Of a stretch of 64,000 nt of DNA, positions 51,447 to 60,072 are shown piece after piece (position 1 is the first letter of the stretch; the number at the start of each line of letters is the position of its first letter). The position numbers and the translations under genes were made by a program. Where the stretch lies: positions 806,001-870,000 of the forward strand of contig JADJQX010000006.1 in assembly GCA_016712525.1 (NCBI GenBank), in the 5' to 3' direction. Origin of the DNA: Myxococcales bacterium. GTDB lineage: Bacteria > Myxococcota_A > Polyangia > Polyangiales > Polyangiaceae. The notes beneath the pieces are model-generated. The model did not search any database, was not told the origin of the DNA, and worked only from the letters and a program-made list of their open reading frames with translations.

Positions 51447-52457
51447 ATGGTGCCGCCCCGCGTCGCTCGCTCGTCCGAGCTCCGGCTCCGCTTCGTCGCG
51501 AGCGTCGGATGGGTGGGCCTCGTCCTCGCCGCGTGCCTCGAGCGTCCTCTACCCCACGTCCCCGAGGCGGGGGGGAGCCGCGCCGTCGCGTCCGAGAACG
51601 CGAGGTGCGTGTCGTGTCATGCGGAGGAGGGGCGCGAGTGGGCTTCGTCGAACCACGCGCTCTCGTTTCGGCACGAGACGTTCCAAGCGGCCCTCGCCAT
51701 CGAGCCGCTCCCTTTTTGTGTCTCGTGCCACGCGCCCCTCTCTCGCCCCACGGCACCGTCTCGTGAGGCCGAGCACGTCGGTGTCGGGTGCGTGTCGTGC
51801 CACACGTTCACCGCGGGCAAAGCCGATCGGGTCTCCGAGGCGAAGTGCGTCGCGTGCCACGAGTTCCCGTTTCCAGGCTCGTCGCGCCTCCTCCAACGCA
51901 CCGCCACGGAGCGCGCCTCGGCGAACATCCGTGCATCCTGCATCGAGTGCCACATGCGCCCCGTATTCGGCGGCGCGCGCAGGCACACCGACCATCGCGT
52001 CTTCGCGTCGCGCGACGCGGAGCTCGTGCGGTCCGCGGCCTCCATCGAGGCCCGTCGGGACGGCGAGTGGCTCGTCGTCGTGTTCCGGCGCGCCGCCGCG
52101 GGGCATGCGTTCCCGACCGGCGACGTCTTTCGACGCTTGAAGGTCGTGGTCGTGGCCGACGGCGCGAGGCGCGTCGTCGTGCTGGGTCGCCACGTGACGA
52201 GGGACGGTGAGACCGACACGCGCCCATTCGCGGACGGGAGCGGCGAGACCGTCGCGCGAGCCTTCGTGGGCTCCGCCGAGCGCGTGACGTACGAGGTCCT
52301 CTACGAGCGCGTGGTGCACCCCGTCGATCCCTCCGGCATCGAGGCCGTGGTCGACGGGAAGGTCGAGCTCGCGCGGGGTGAGCTCCCTCCCTTCGGGCCG
52401 CGTTCGAGCACGCTACGAAAGGAAGAACGGCGAGACAACCGCCCGCCGTTCGACTAA
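51447..52457 (+). CDS. lipoprotein cytochrome with five CxxCH motifs
   Basis: A 336-residue lipoprotein; ATG 51447 starts a signal ending in LVLAAC, a good lipobox. Five heme c motifs follow: CVSCH, CVSCH, CVSCH, CVACH and CIECH, with the last near residue 160. The C-terminal ~150 residues (EARRDGEWLVVVFRRAAAGHAFPTGDVFRRLKV) form a beta-rich domain without hemes, with a further His-rich HAFPTG. The layout resembles small multiheme cytochromes that carry electrons at the outer membrane. Electron partner unknown. The thioredoxin-like/rhodanese gene follows after 10 bases. Confidence 0.85.
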   Translation: MVPPRVARSSELRLRFVASVGWVGLVLAACLERPLPHVPEAGGSRAVASENARCVSCHAEEGREWASSNHALSFRHETFQAALAIEPLPFCVSCHAPLSRPTAPSREAEHVGVGCVSCHTFTAGKADRVSEAKCVACHEFPFPGSSRLLQRTATERASANIRASCIECHMRPVFGGARRHTDHRVFASRDAELVRSAASIEARRDGEWLVVVFRRAAAGHAFPTGDVFRRLKVVVVADGARRVVVLGRHVTRDGETDTRPFADGSGETVARAFVGSAERVTYEVLYERVVHPVDPSGIEAVVDGKVELARGELPPFGPRSSTLRKEERRDNRPPFD

Positions 52458-52467
52458 CAATCGCCCC

Positions 52468-53172
52468 ATGATTCTCGGTGGATTCGGTGGTGGTGGGTTC
52501 GGTGGGAAATCGGGGGCTCCGGCGAAGGCGAGCTCGCTCACGTCGATCGGCGAACGCGACTTCGAGGCCGAGGTCTTCCGTTCGACCGAGCCCGTCCTCA
52601 TCTACTTCTCGTCCCAGAGGGCGGGGCAGGCCGGGCAGCGCACGGACGCCGAGGTGGAGGGGGTCGCGCAAGAGCTCGAGGGCAAGCTCAAGGTCGTCAA
52701 GGTCGACATCGAGAACGCGCCGACGCTCGTGCGTCAGCTCCGCATCCAGCAGGTGCCGATGTTCATGGTGTTCGCCGGAGGGCGCATCGTCGACGGGCAA
52801 GCCGGCGCCCTCACGAAGAAGGCCCTCCGCACCATGGTGGAGCCCCACCTCCCGCGGCAGGCGGGCGCGCTCAAGGCCGTCGAGGTCGCCGAGCTCGCGA
52901 AGCGCGGGATGATCTCCGTGGTCGACACACGCGACGCGGGCGCCTTCAAGCGCGCACACATTCCTGGCGCCACGAACCTCCCGGTCGAAGAGATCGAGAC
53001 CCGCCTCGCCGAGCTCTTCATGCTCGCCGGTCAGCCCGTGCTCTATTGCCGGGCGGGCGACAAGACGAAGGAGCTGTCGGCGCGCCTCGTCGAGCAGGGC
53101 ACCGAGGTCGGGTACATCGAGGGCGGCTTCTTGGCGTGGGAGGCCGAGGGCTTCCCCATCGAGCGAGGCTAG
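52468..53172 (+). CDS. thioredoxin-like fold (no CxxC) fused to rhodanese domain
   Basis: A 234-residue fusion, start ATG 52468. After a Gly-rich lead (MILGGFGGGGFGGKSGAPAK), residues ~28-128 have a thioredoxin fold: LIYFSSQRAGQAGQRTDAEV where WCGPC should be, cis-proline QQVPMF, and TKKALRTMVEP. The usual redox cysteines are absent. Residues ~130-234 are a rhodanese domain with active-site cysteine in VLYCRAGDKTKE. So only the sulfurtransferase part can be catalytic; the Trx part may bind partners. The stop codon TAG lies inside the CTAG that flanks the palindromic element at 53173. Confidence 0.85.
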   Translation: MILGGFGGGGFGGKSGAPAKASSLTSIGERDFEAEVFRSTEPVLIYFSSQRAGQAGQRTDAEVEGVAQELEGKLKVVKVDIENAPTLVRQLRIQQVPMFMVFAGGRIVDGQAGALTKKALRTMVEPHLPRQAGALKAVEVAELAKRGMISVVDTRDAGAFKRAHIPGATNLPVEEIETRLAELFMLAGQPVLYCRAGDKTKELSARLVEQGTEVGYIEGGFLAWEAEGFPIERG

Positions 53173-53347
53173 CAGCCTGTTGATTTTCGGACCGAGGCCG
53201 TTCTGCGGCCGCGCCCGACCGCCGAGGCGCGATCCGAGGAGCGCCCGGAGCCTACTTTTGTAGGTGAGGACGCACCGCAGGATCGCAGCGAAGGCGGTCG
53301 GGATGCGGCGGCGAGCGGCCGATGGGAGAAAATCAACGGGCTGCTAG
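53169..53347. mobile_element. MITE-like palindromic element flanked by CTAG
   Basis: A 171-base near-palindrome (53173-53343) begins CAGCCTGTTGATTTTC and ends with its inverse (CAGCCCGTTGATTTTC read on the other strand; one mismatch in 16). Inner blocks CCCGACCGCC and GCGATCC are also mirrored, and the centre is a CCTAC-TTTT-GTAGG hairpin. CTAG lies at 53169 and again at 53344, as a four-base target duplication (YTAR type, as in some IS5-family elements). It has no coding capacity. It follows the rhodanese fusion and precedes the Gly/Tyr-rich protein gene. Confidence 0.65.
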
Positions 53348-53408
53348 GCTTGCGCGTCCGGCTCGTCGTGATGAGGCGAGCCGGCGCGAAACGTGGTCTC
53401 ATCGACGC

Positions 53409-55376
53409 ATGATCCGCGAAACGGCACCGGGTGGTGGCGGCTATGGTCCGCCGCCGGGAGGGGGCGGTGGGTACGGCCCGCCAGGGGGCGGTGGGTACGG
53501 TCCTCCGCCAGGGGGTGGAGGGTATGGCCCGCCGCCGGGAGGTGGAGGAGGGTATGGCCCGCCGCCGGGAGGTGGAGGCAACGGTCCGCCCGGGGGTGGA
53601 GGGTATGGCGCGCCGCCGGGAGGTGGAGGCTACGGAGCTCCGCCGGGAGGTGGGGGTGGTGCGTACGGTCCGCCTCCGGGCGGTGTGCCCGCGCTGCCAC
53701 AGCCGCCCGCGCCGGCCGGAAAAAAGAAGAGCTCTCTCGGGCTCCTCCTCGGGGTCGGCGGCGGTGTGCTCCTCGTCGGGATAGCCGTCGTAGGGTTTCT
53801 TGTGTTCGGCGGGAAAAAGAAGCGAGTTCTTCTCCCGGTCGACGCCAAGCTGATGCCCGGTGGAACGACGGAGGTCGCCACGCAGCTCATCGAGGCCACG
53901 CGCGAGACCGACGAGCGCGTCAAGAACGCCTATTTGGCGGCCGAGCTGGGCGCCGAGATGTGCAAGCCCGGCGCGCCGCACTACGCGAGCTTCCTCGAGC
54001 GCCTAGGCACCCGCACGCCCAAAGACGCCCGCGAGTTCTTCTTCGACAAAAAGGCCATCGAGCAGGCGAGGGAGGTGCTCTCGTGCGGAGGTCTCCTCGG
54101 CGGCTCGCTCGCGTCGCCGTACCAGACCATGCTCGCCTTCGAGGACGGCGACGGCAAGAAGCGGCGCGTGGGCATCGCCCAGGAGAAGCTCACGGGCCTC
54201 CCCGATTCGCTCGGGTTCGCGAAGCAGAAGTTCGGCGCGTCGCAGGGGTACTGCCGCACTCAGGACGCTCAAGGCAACACGACCGACTGCAAGGCCGACT
54301 CCCACGCGATGTTCATCGCCGAACCGAACTGGTTCATGGGCACCCGCGACTCGCTCGACGCCATGGCCGACGCCATGAAGAAGCCGAAGGAGGAGCTGAC
54401 GGCTAGTGTGGCCTCGCTCCGCGACGCCGCCGGAGAGCTCGATGGGTTGCCGGTCGTGAGGCTCCAGGCGCAGCCGAAGTCGTCGAAGGAGTTCTTCATG
54501 ATGCCCTGCACCTTCGGGGCGTTGAGCTCGTCGGCGCCCATGAAAGACTTCAACGACGGCTGCTTCCCGAAGGGGGTCGACAAAGCCATCGAGGCGATCG
54601 ACGCGAAGCTCAAGGCCGCGGGCTACGAGTTCGACGGTGACTACGTGAAGGCCGGCGCCATCCACGGATCCATCGTGCTCGTGCTCCGAAACGCCGACTC
54701 GGCCAAAGAGGCCGAGAAGGACGTGAAGGAGATCGTGACCGACTGGAAGAGCCACGTCGAGGACAACGAGACCAAGCTCATTCGAGCGTCCCGCGAGTAC
54801 CCGTACGACGCGCGCACGAAGCGCTTCGCGGCCATCGCCGACAACTACTTCGCGGCTCTCAAGGCCATGAAATACCAGCGAAATGGCCGCACGATCCGGC
54901 TCTCGTTCGCGAGCCAAATCTCCCCCGAGGACAAGGCCGGCCTCGAGGAGGCCGAGAAGTCGACCGCCGACAAACGCCGCGCCGTCGCCGAGATCGTCGA
55001 GGCCCTCCGAGACAAGAAGGCGATCCCTCAGAAGGCGCTCGCGAAGCTCGTCGGGGAGAGCTGGGCGAAGTACCTCGCGTCGCCTCCCCCCGAGGGTACG
55101 GCGGCGCGCGTGCCTCTCACGCCGGAGCAATGCGCGGACGCCGTCAAGAAGACGACGCCCATGAAGATCACCGACTTTACGACCTCCGAGGCGAAGACGT
55201 TCTTCATCCAGCTACGGTACGCGTCCTGCGCGAAGAACCCTCCCCAGGTGCTCGGGTGGCAGCGCGACTGCATCGCCCGCGCCGTGAAGGCCGCGGACCT
55301 CCAGGTGTGCGCCGCCATGAAGCCCACGAACGAGCCCGCCGACTCGGAGTACGGCGATCGCGCGCTCAAGAAATAG
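53409..55376 (+). CDS. membrane protein with Gly/Tyr/Pro repeat region
   Basis: A 655-residue protein; ATG 53409 is the likeliest start. Residues 8-92 are tandem GYGPPPGGGG-type repeats, followed by a Lys-rich turn, one helix (about 107-127: SLGLLLGVGGGVLLVGIAVVGFLVFGG) and a ~525-residue outer domain. The outer domain has few hydrophobic runs and cysteines clustered near the C-terminus (MTPEQCAD..YASCAK..QRDCIARAVKAADLQVCAAMK-like). No catalytic family recognised by me. The repeat tail resembles that of the Bax-inhibitor protein and is probably disordered; orientation likely has the tail in the cytoplasm. Confidence 0.75.
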   Translation: MIRETAPGGGGYGPPPGGGGGYGPPGGGGYGPPPGGGGYGPPPGGGGGYGPPPGGGGNGPPGGGGYGAPPGGGGYGAPPGGGGGAYGPPPGGVPALPQPPAPAGKKKSSLGLLLGVGGGVLLVGIAVVGFLVFGGKKKRVLLPVDAKLMPGGTTEVATQLIEATRETDERVKNAYLAAELGAEMCKPGAPHYASFLERLGTRTPKDAREFFFDKKAIEQAREVLSCGGLLGGSLASPYQTMLAFEDGDGKKRRVGIAQEKLTGLPDSLGFAKQKFGASQGYCRTQDAQGNTTDCKADSHAMFIAEPNWFMGTRDSLDAMADAMKKPKEELTASVASLRDAAGELDGLPVVRLQAQPKSSKEFFMMPCTFGALSSSAPMKDFNDGCFPKGVDKAIEAIDAKLKAAGYEFDGDYVKAGAIHGSIVLVLRNADSAKEAEKDVKEIVTDWKSHVEDNETKLIRASREYPYDARTKRFAAIADNYFAALKAMKYQRNGRTIRLSFASQISPEDKAGLEEAEKSTADKRRAVAEIVEALRDKKAIPQKALAKLVGESWAKYLASPPPEGTAARVPLTPEQCADAVKKTTPMKITDFTTSEAKTFFIQLRYASCAKNPPQVLGWQRDCIARAVKAADLQVCAAMKPTNEPADSEYGDRALKK

Positions 55377-55388
55377 GCGACGCGGCGC

Positions 55389-56417
55389 TCACTTGCCCTT
55401 CGCGGCGGCCCTCGGGTCGAGGGCGTCGCGGAGGGCCTCTCCCACGAGGTTCGACGCGAGCAGCGTCACGAGCAGGAAAATACCGGGAAACACGAGGAGC
55501 CAATAGGCGTCCGGGCGGGCGCGCACGTCGCTCATGACCTGGCCCCACGAGGCGTACCGCCCACGATCTCCGACGTGCAAGAACTCGAGCTGCGCCTCGA
55601 GCAGCACGACGGTGCCGAGGCCGAACGTGGCCGAGACGATGGCCTGCCCGCGCGCGTTCGGCACGACGTGGCGAAAGAGCACGCGCATCGGAGAGGCGCC
55701 GAGGGCCCGCGCGGCCATCACGTAGTCTCGGGAGCTTACGTCGAGCACCTCGGTGCGGACGAGCCTCGCGACCTCGGCGAAGCGCGCCGCCACGATCGTG
55801 GCGAAGAGCGTCGTGAGCGACGGGTTGGGGAGCGCCGCCTGCACGCACAGCACGAGGATGAAGCTCGGCATGGCGCTCATGGTGTCGGTGAGCCTCTGCA
55901 CGGCGAAGTCGAACGTGCCCCCGAGGTACCCGGCGACGGCGCCCAGCAGCGTGCCCAGCGTCACGTAGCCGACCACCGTGAGCAGCGCGAACCCGAGCTG
56001 CGTCCGCACGCCGTGCACCGTCTGAGCGAACACGTCTCGGCCCGAGTCGTCCGTGCCGAAGGGGTGCTCCCGCGAAGGCCGCGCGACCTTGTCGGGGCTG
56101 GTCCGTGTGGGCCCGAAGCGTACGGCCGGGAAGAGTGTAAATCCTTGATGCTGCTTCTCTATTTGCTGGTTATCGAGCCCCGTGAGCGAGCCCGGGTGCG
56201 TGATCGCGGGGAGCACGTAGACCGTGCCGTCGATGGTGCACAGGAGCGGGAGATCGGCGGCGAGGAGGTCGGCGAAGATCGACACGAGCGCGAGCATCGC
56301 GAGCACCAGCACCCCCGCGCGCGCGCGCCGCCGCTCCGTGAGGCGACGGAACGCGTAGCTCACCGTGCCTGGGGTCGCTCTCTTGGAGACGGCCGTCGTC
56401 GTGCCTTTCCGGGTCAC
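55389..56417 (-). CDS. oligopeptide-type ABC transporter permease (DppC/YejE-like)
   Basis: A 342-residue permease; GTG 56417 overlaps the previous stop by four bases, and the longer open frame upstream is not coding. It has an N-terminal helix (RARAGVLVLAMLALVSIFADLLAADLP), a ~90-residue outer segment including HPFGTDDSGRDVFAQTVHGVRTQLG, then further helices with the EAA-type loop DYVMAARALGASPMRVLFRHVVPN. With the upstream permease it would form the membrane pore for peptides or similar ligands. No binding protein or ATPase gene is nearby, so those must come from elsewhere. Confidence 0.9.
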   Translation of the reverse strand: MTRKGTTTAVSKRATPGTVSYAFRRLTERRRARAGVLVLAMLALVSIFADLLAADLPLLCTIDGTVYVLPAITHPGSLTGLDNQQIEKQHQGFTLFPAVRFGPTRTSPDKVARPSREHPFGTDDSGRDVFAQTVHGVRTQLGFALLTVVGYVTLGTLLGAVAGYLGGTFDFAVQRLTDTMSAMPSFILVLCVQAALPNPSLTTLFATIVAARFAEVARLVRTEVLDVSSRDYVMAARALGASPMRVLFRHVVPNARGQAIVSATFGLGTVVLLEAQLEFLHVGDRGRYASWGQVMSDVRARPDAYWLLVFPGIFLLVTLLASNLVGEALRDALDPRAAAKGK

Positions 56418-57961
56418 GAGAGCCTCCCGCCGAGCTGACGCTCGCGCACCCGCGGGTCGAGCGCCCCGAGGGCTACGTCGCTGCCGATGAGCATGGCCGT
56501 GGTCACGCTGGCCGAGAGCAGCACGGTCGCGACGATCCACGCCGTGTCGTGGGCCTCGATCGCGCGCAGCGTCTCCCACCCCATCCCGCGGATCCCGAAG
56601 ACCTCCTCGATGACGAACGCGCCGCCGAGCAGCGTCGGAAACTGGAACCCCGCCAGCGTGACCGTGGGGAGCACGGCGTTCCTCAGCGCGTGCACCACGG
56701 TCACTCGGAACGCGCTCACGCCCTTCGCGCGGGCCGTGCGCACGTAGTCGGCCTGAACGACCTCGAGGAGGCTCACGCGTTGGTGCCGCGACAGCGTGGC
56801 CGTAGCCGTGAGGGCGAGGGCGAGCACCGGTACGGCGACGCCGGCGTAGCTCCGCACACGCGCCATGGAGAAGAGGAGCTGCGCCACCCAGAAGGTCGGC
56901 AGAGAGTACACCGCGAAGAGCACGACGGTGACGACCCGGTTCACGCCTCTCCCGCGCCGCCACGCGGTGAACGCCCCGAGCGGCACGGCCACCGAGAACG
57001 CGAGCAGCATGGCGAGGGCGGTCATCACGAAGGTGACCGGCGCCCGGGCCCCGAGCTTCTTCGCGATGGGCTCGTTGTCGCGGCTCGAGAGCCCGAGCTT
57101 GCCGAGCGCCGCGCCCGTCATCCACTTCGCGTAGCGCGTGTCGCCGATGCTCGCGGTCATGCGCACCGTGCCCTCGCGCACGACGAAGTCCGACTCGTGG
57201 ATGAACCACCACGACAGCCAGTCGCTCACGGCGCGCTCGACGTCGGCCTCGGACGCGTCCGGGGGGAGCGCCGAGGAGCGCTGCGTCGCGTGCGCGAGGA
57301 GCTTCGTGATGCGAGAGAGGGCCTCTTTGTCGCGTGTGCGCTGGGCCGCGTCGAGGAGCTCGGGCACGGCGAACGTGTCGACGATCTCGAGCTCGCGCTC
57401 CCGAGCCGAGGTGCCTTTCTGGACGTACCGGTCGACCATGCGCTTCACCGCCGGGCCGGTGAAGTCGGTCGAGCGAACGTCCCAGAAGCGCTTCCAGAAG
57501 AGGAAGGCCGTGTCGGGTCCGTCGTTCTCGGGGACGTCGAGGCCCATGCGTCGCGCGAGCGGAAGGAGCGCGACGGCCACGCGTCTACGCGCCTCGGGCG
57601 CGAGCCTCTCGAGCTCCGGGAGGGCATGGGGCAGCGCGGCCCCTCCGAGGCGTACGAGCATCGCTCCGGCCACGCGGGCCTCCTCGTCGTCGTTCGCGAC
57701 GTGCGTGATGCAATCGTCCACGCGCGAGCGCACGTCCTCGGGCCTCACGTTGACCACCTTCGGCAGGTCCAAAAAGAGCTGACGCCGCCGCTCGTCGAGC
57801 TCGAAATAAGCCTCGGGCCGCGCGAGCAGGGCGAGGTGCTCCTCCGGTTTGAGCCGCGACGCCGGGTCGGGCAGGAGGGTCGTGATCAAGAACACGACGA
57901 AGCTCACCCCGAACAAGGTCGGGACCGCCCAGAGGGCGCGGCGCAGCGTGTACCGGAGCAT
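56414..57961 (-). CDS. oligopeptide-type ABC permease with large periplasmic insert
   Basis: A 515-residue permease; DppB-type proteins are ~310-340. The first helix (RALWAVPTLFGVSFVVFLITTLL) is followed by ~275 extra-cytoplasmic residues (normally ~70-80), of which residues ~90-150 look like HEAT-type helices (EARVAGAMLVRLGGAALPHALPEL). The remaining membrane domain is normal: VTFVMTALAMLLAFSVAVPLG, and the EAA loop DYVRTARAKGVSAFRVTVVHALRNAVLPTVT. The insert could recognise a ligand or partner directly. Co-transcribed with the second permease. Confidence 0.9.
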   Translation of the reverse strand: MLRYTLRRALWAVPTLFGVSFVVFLITTLLPDPASRLKPEEHLALLARPEAYFELDERRRQLFLDLPKVVNVRPEDVRSRVDDCITHVANDDEEARVAGAMLVRLGGAALPHALPELERLAPEARRRVAVALLPLARRMGLDVPENDGPDTAFLFWKRFWDVRSTDFTGPAVKRMVDRYVQKGTSARERELEIVDTFAVPELLDAAQRTRDKEALSRITKLLAHATQRSSALPPDASEADVERAVSDWLSWWFIHESDFVVREGTVRMTASIGDTRYAKWMTGAALGKLGLSSRDNEPIAKKLGARAPVTFVMTALAMLLAFSVAVPLGAFTAWRRGRGVNRVVTVVLFAVYSLPTFWVAQLLFSMARVRSYAGVAVPVLALALTATATLSRHQRVSLLEVVQADYVRTARAKGVSAFRVTVVHALRNAVLPTVTLAGFQFPTLLGGAFVIEEVFGIRGMGWETLRAIEAHDTAWIVATVLLSASVTTAMLIGSDVALGALDPRVRERQLGGRLS

Positions 57962-58057
57962 CGTGGGGGTACTATCTCAAAAAGGCCTCGAAACGCGAAG
58001 AACGGCGTCTCCCGAACCGTGCCTCGGCCCCGAGGTCCGTGGTAGCCTCGGCCTCGC

Positions 58058-59815
58058 ATGAACGACATCGAAGCGCTTGTGGCGAAGGCTCGTGAGTGGA
58101 TGGCGAACGACCCTGACGCGGCGACCCGCGCCGAGCTCGAGGCGATCCTCGCGTCGCCGGATCTCGCGTCGACCGATCTCGCGGATCGTTTCGCGCAGAC
58201 CCTCGAGTTCGGCACGGCGGGCCTCCGCGGCGTGCTCGGGGCCGGCCCGAACCGCATGAACCGCGCGGTCGTCCGCGTCGCCACGCACGGCCTCGCCGAG
58301 GCGCTGCTCGAACACGTCGACGCGCCGAAAACCCGTGGAGTCGTCATAGGTTACGACGGTCGTGTCCTCAGCCGGGAGCTCGCCGCCGACACGGCCTCGG
58401 TCCTCGCCGCGCGGGGGATCCGCGCCTACCTCTTCCCCGACCTCGGGCCAACGCCCCTCACCGCGTACGCGCTCACGGCGCTCGGCTGCGCGGCCGGCGT
58501 CGTGGTGACGGCGAGCCACAACCCGCCGGAGTACAACGGGTACAAGGCCTACTGGGAGAACGGCGCTCAGATCGTCCCCCCGGTCGACGTGCACATCGCG
58601 TCGGCCATCGCCGAGGCCCCGCCCGCGAAAGACGTCCCCTTCCTCCCGCTCGACGAGGCCCGCGCGAAGGGGCTCGTGGTCGACGTGCCCGCGACGATCG
58701 TGGAGCAGTACCTCGCCGCGGCCGCGTCCCTCGTGCCCTCTCGCGGGCAGCGCCGCGACCTTCGAATCGTGTACACCCCGATGCACGGCGTCGGCGGCGC
58801 GTCCGTGACGGCGCTGCTCGCGCGGCAAGGTTTCACGAACGTGCACGTCGTGAAGGAGCAGGCCGAGCCCGATGGGAAATTCCCCACCGTCGCCTTCCCG
58901 AACCCCGAAGAGAAGGGCGCCATGGACCTCGCGTTCGCCCTGGCGCGCGAGGTGGGCGCCGAGCTCGTGCTCGCCAACGATCCCGACGCCGATCGCCTCG
59001 CCGTGGCGGTGCCCGACGCCTCGTCGCCCACCGGATACTTGCAGCTTACAGGTAATCAGGTCGGTGTGCTGCTCGGACACCACGTCCTTTCGAACGACTC
59101 GGAGCCGAGCACGGCCGCGCTGCTCGCGTCCCTCGTCTCGTCGCCCATGCTCGGGGTCGTGGCGCGCGCGCTCGGCGCCCACTACGAAGAGACGTTGACC
59201 GGCTTCAAGTGGATCGCGAACCGCGCCATGCAGCTCGAGGCCGACGGGAAGACGCGGTTCCTCTTCGGCTACGAAGAGGCCCTCGGTTACACGGTGGGTC
59301 GCCTCGTCCGCGACAAAGACGGGGTGAGCGCCGCGCTCGCGTTCGCGGAGCTCGCGAGTGAGCTCGCCGCGGTGGGCTCGAGCGTTCGCGACCGGCTCGA
59401 GGTGCTCTACCGAAAGTACGGCCTCTTCGTGAGCACGCAGGTCAACATGACCCGCAAGGGGCAGGCGGGCGCTCAAGAGATCGCGGCCATGATGAACGGC
59501 CTCCGCGCCGCGCCCCCTTCGTCCATCGGCGGGCGCAAGGTCGTCGCGTACTCCGACCTCGAGGCCCAAGAGCGCACGGTCGACGGGAAACGCGAGAAGC
59601 TCGCGCTCCCCCCGAGCAACGTGCTCGTCTTCGAGCTCGAGGGTGGCAGCCGGGTCATCGCGCGCCCGAGCGGAACCGAGCCCAAGGTGAAATTTTACGT
59701 CGACGTGTGCGAGCCCATGACGGCCACCGAGCCCATGTCCGCCGCGAAGGTGCGCGCCGAGGGGACCATGAAGGTCCTCGCCGACGCGTTCGTGGCGCTC
59801 GCCGTGCCTTCCTGA
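58058..59815 (+). CDS. phosphosugar mutase (phosphoglucomutase/phosphomannomutase family)
   Basis: A 585-residue alpha-D-phosphohexomutase. The phosphoserine loop is TASHNP with S153; the metal loop is NDPDADR, the sugar-binding loop GYEEALGY and the phosphate-binding C-terminal RPSGTEPK. All four domains present. The length and sequence fit bacterial phospho-sugar mutases of the PgmB/PMM2-like class. It interconverts hexose-1- and -6-phosphates; specificity not readable. Standing alone, divergent from the ABC permeases, followed by ~257 bases holding a palindrome. Confidence 0.93.
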   Translation: MNDIEALVAKAREWMANDPDAATRAELEAILASPDLASTDLADRFAQTLEFGTAGLRGVLGAGPNRMNRAVVRVATHGLAEALLEHVDAPKTRGVVIGYDGRVLSRELAADTASVLAARGIRAYLFPDLGPTPLTAYALTALGCAAGVVVTASHNPPEYNGYKAYWENGAQIVPPVDVHIASAIAEAPPAKDVPFLPLDEARAKGLVVDVPATIVEQYLAAAASLVPSRGQRRDLRIVYTPMHGVGGASVTALLARQGFTNVHVVKEQAEPDGKFPTVAFPNPEEKGAMDLAFALAREVGAELVLANDPDADRLAVAVPDASSPTGYLQLTGNQVGVLLGHHVLSNDSEPSTAALLASLVSSPMLGVVARALGAHYEETLTGFKWIANRAMQLEADGKTRFLFGYEEALGYTVGRLVRDKDGVSAALAFAELASELAAVGSSVRDRLEVLYRKYGLFVSTQVNMTRKGQAGAQEIAAMMNGLRAAPPSSIGGRKVVAYSDLEAQERTVDGKREKLALPPSNVLVFELEGGSRVIARPSGTEPKVKFYVDVCEPMTATEPMSAAKVRAEGTMKVLADAFVALAVPS

Positions 59816-59996
59816 GGTCGCACCCGGGCTGGATCGCCGTTTCCCCCTCCGCGCCGTCCTTTCCGGCGCGGAATGTGACCGGTCCGTGGCGATCTTTGTG
59901 GGGACAGGGCCCGTGGTTCGGCTACCTTTCGACGCTGACCCGAAGAAGGGCAGCATCTTCAGCGGACAGGGCCGACGCGCACGTAGCGAGAATCGG

Positions 59997-60028
59997 GAAC
60001 GTTCGGAACTTGCGAGGGATCCCTCGCA
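59997..60028. promoter_or_regulatory. palindromic sites upstream of frameshifted methyltransferase
   Basis: TGCGAGGGATCCCTCGCA (60011-60028) is a perfect 18-base palindrome; GAACGTTC at 59997-60004 is a second, eight-base one. Both lie 40-75 bases before the TTG start at 60073. They fit a dimeric operator; there is no T-run, so a terminator for the mutase gene is less likely. Confidence 0.4.
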
Positions 60029-60072
60029 CCTTCATTTGATGTCCTGATTCCTACGCGACTGCGAGGCCACGA

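Noticed and set aside
53430..53680. Tandem DNA repeats that could be read as a CRISPR or minisatellite
   Set aside because: They are in-frame codons for GYGPPPGGGG repeats inside a gene; no spacers, no cas genes.
56418..57212. Upstream open extension of the second permease
   Set aside because: It overlaps the first permease in another frame, is Arg/His/Pro rich, and the GTG at 56417 with the four-base overlap is a natural start.
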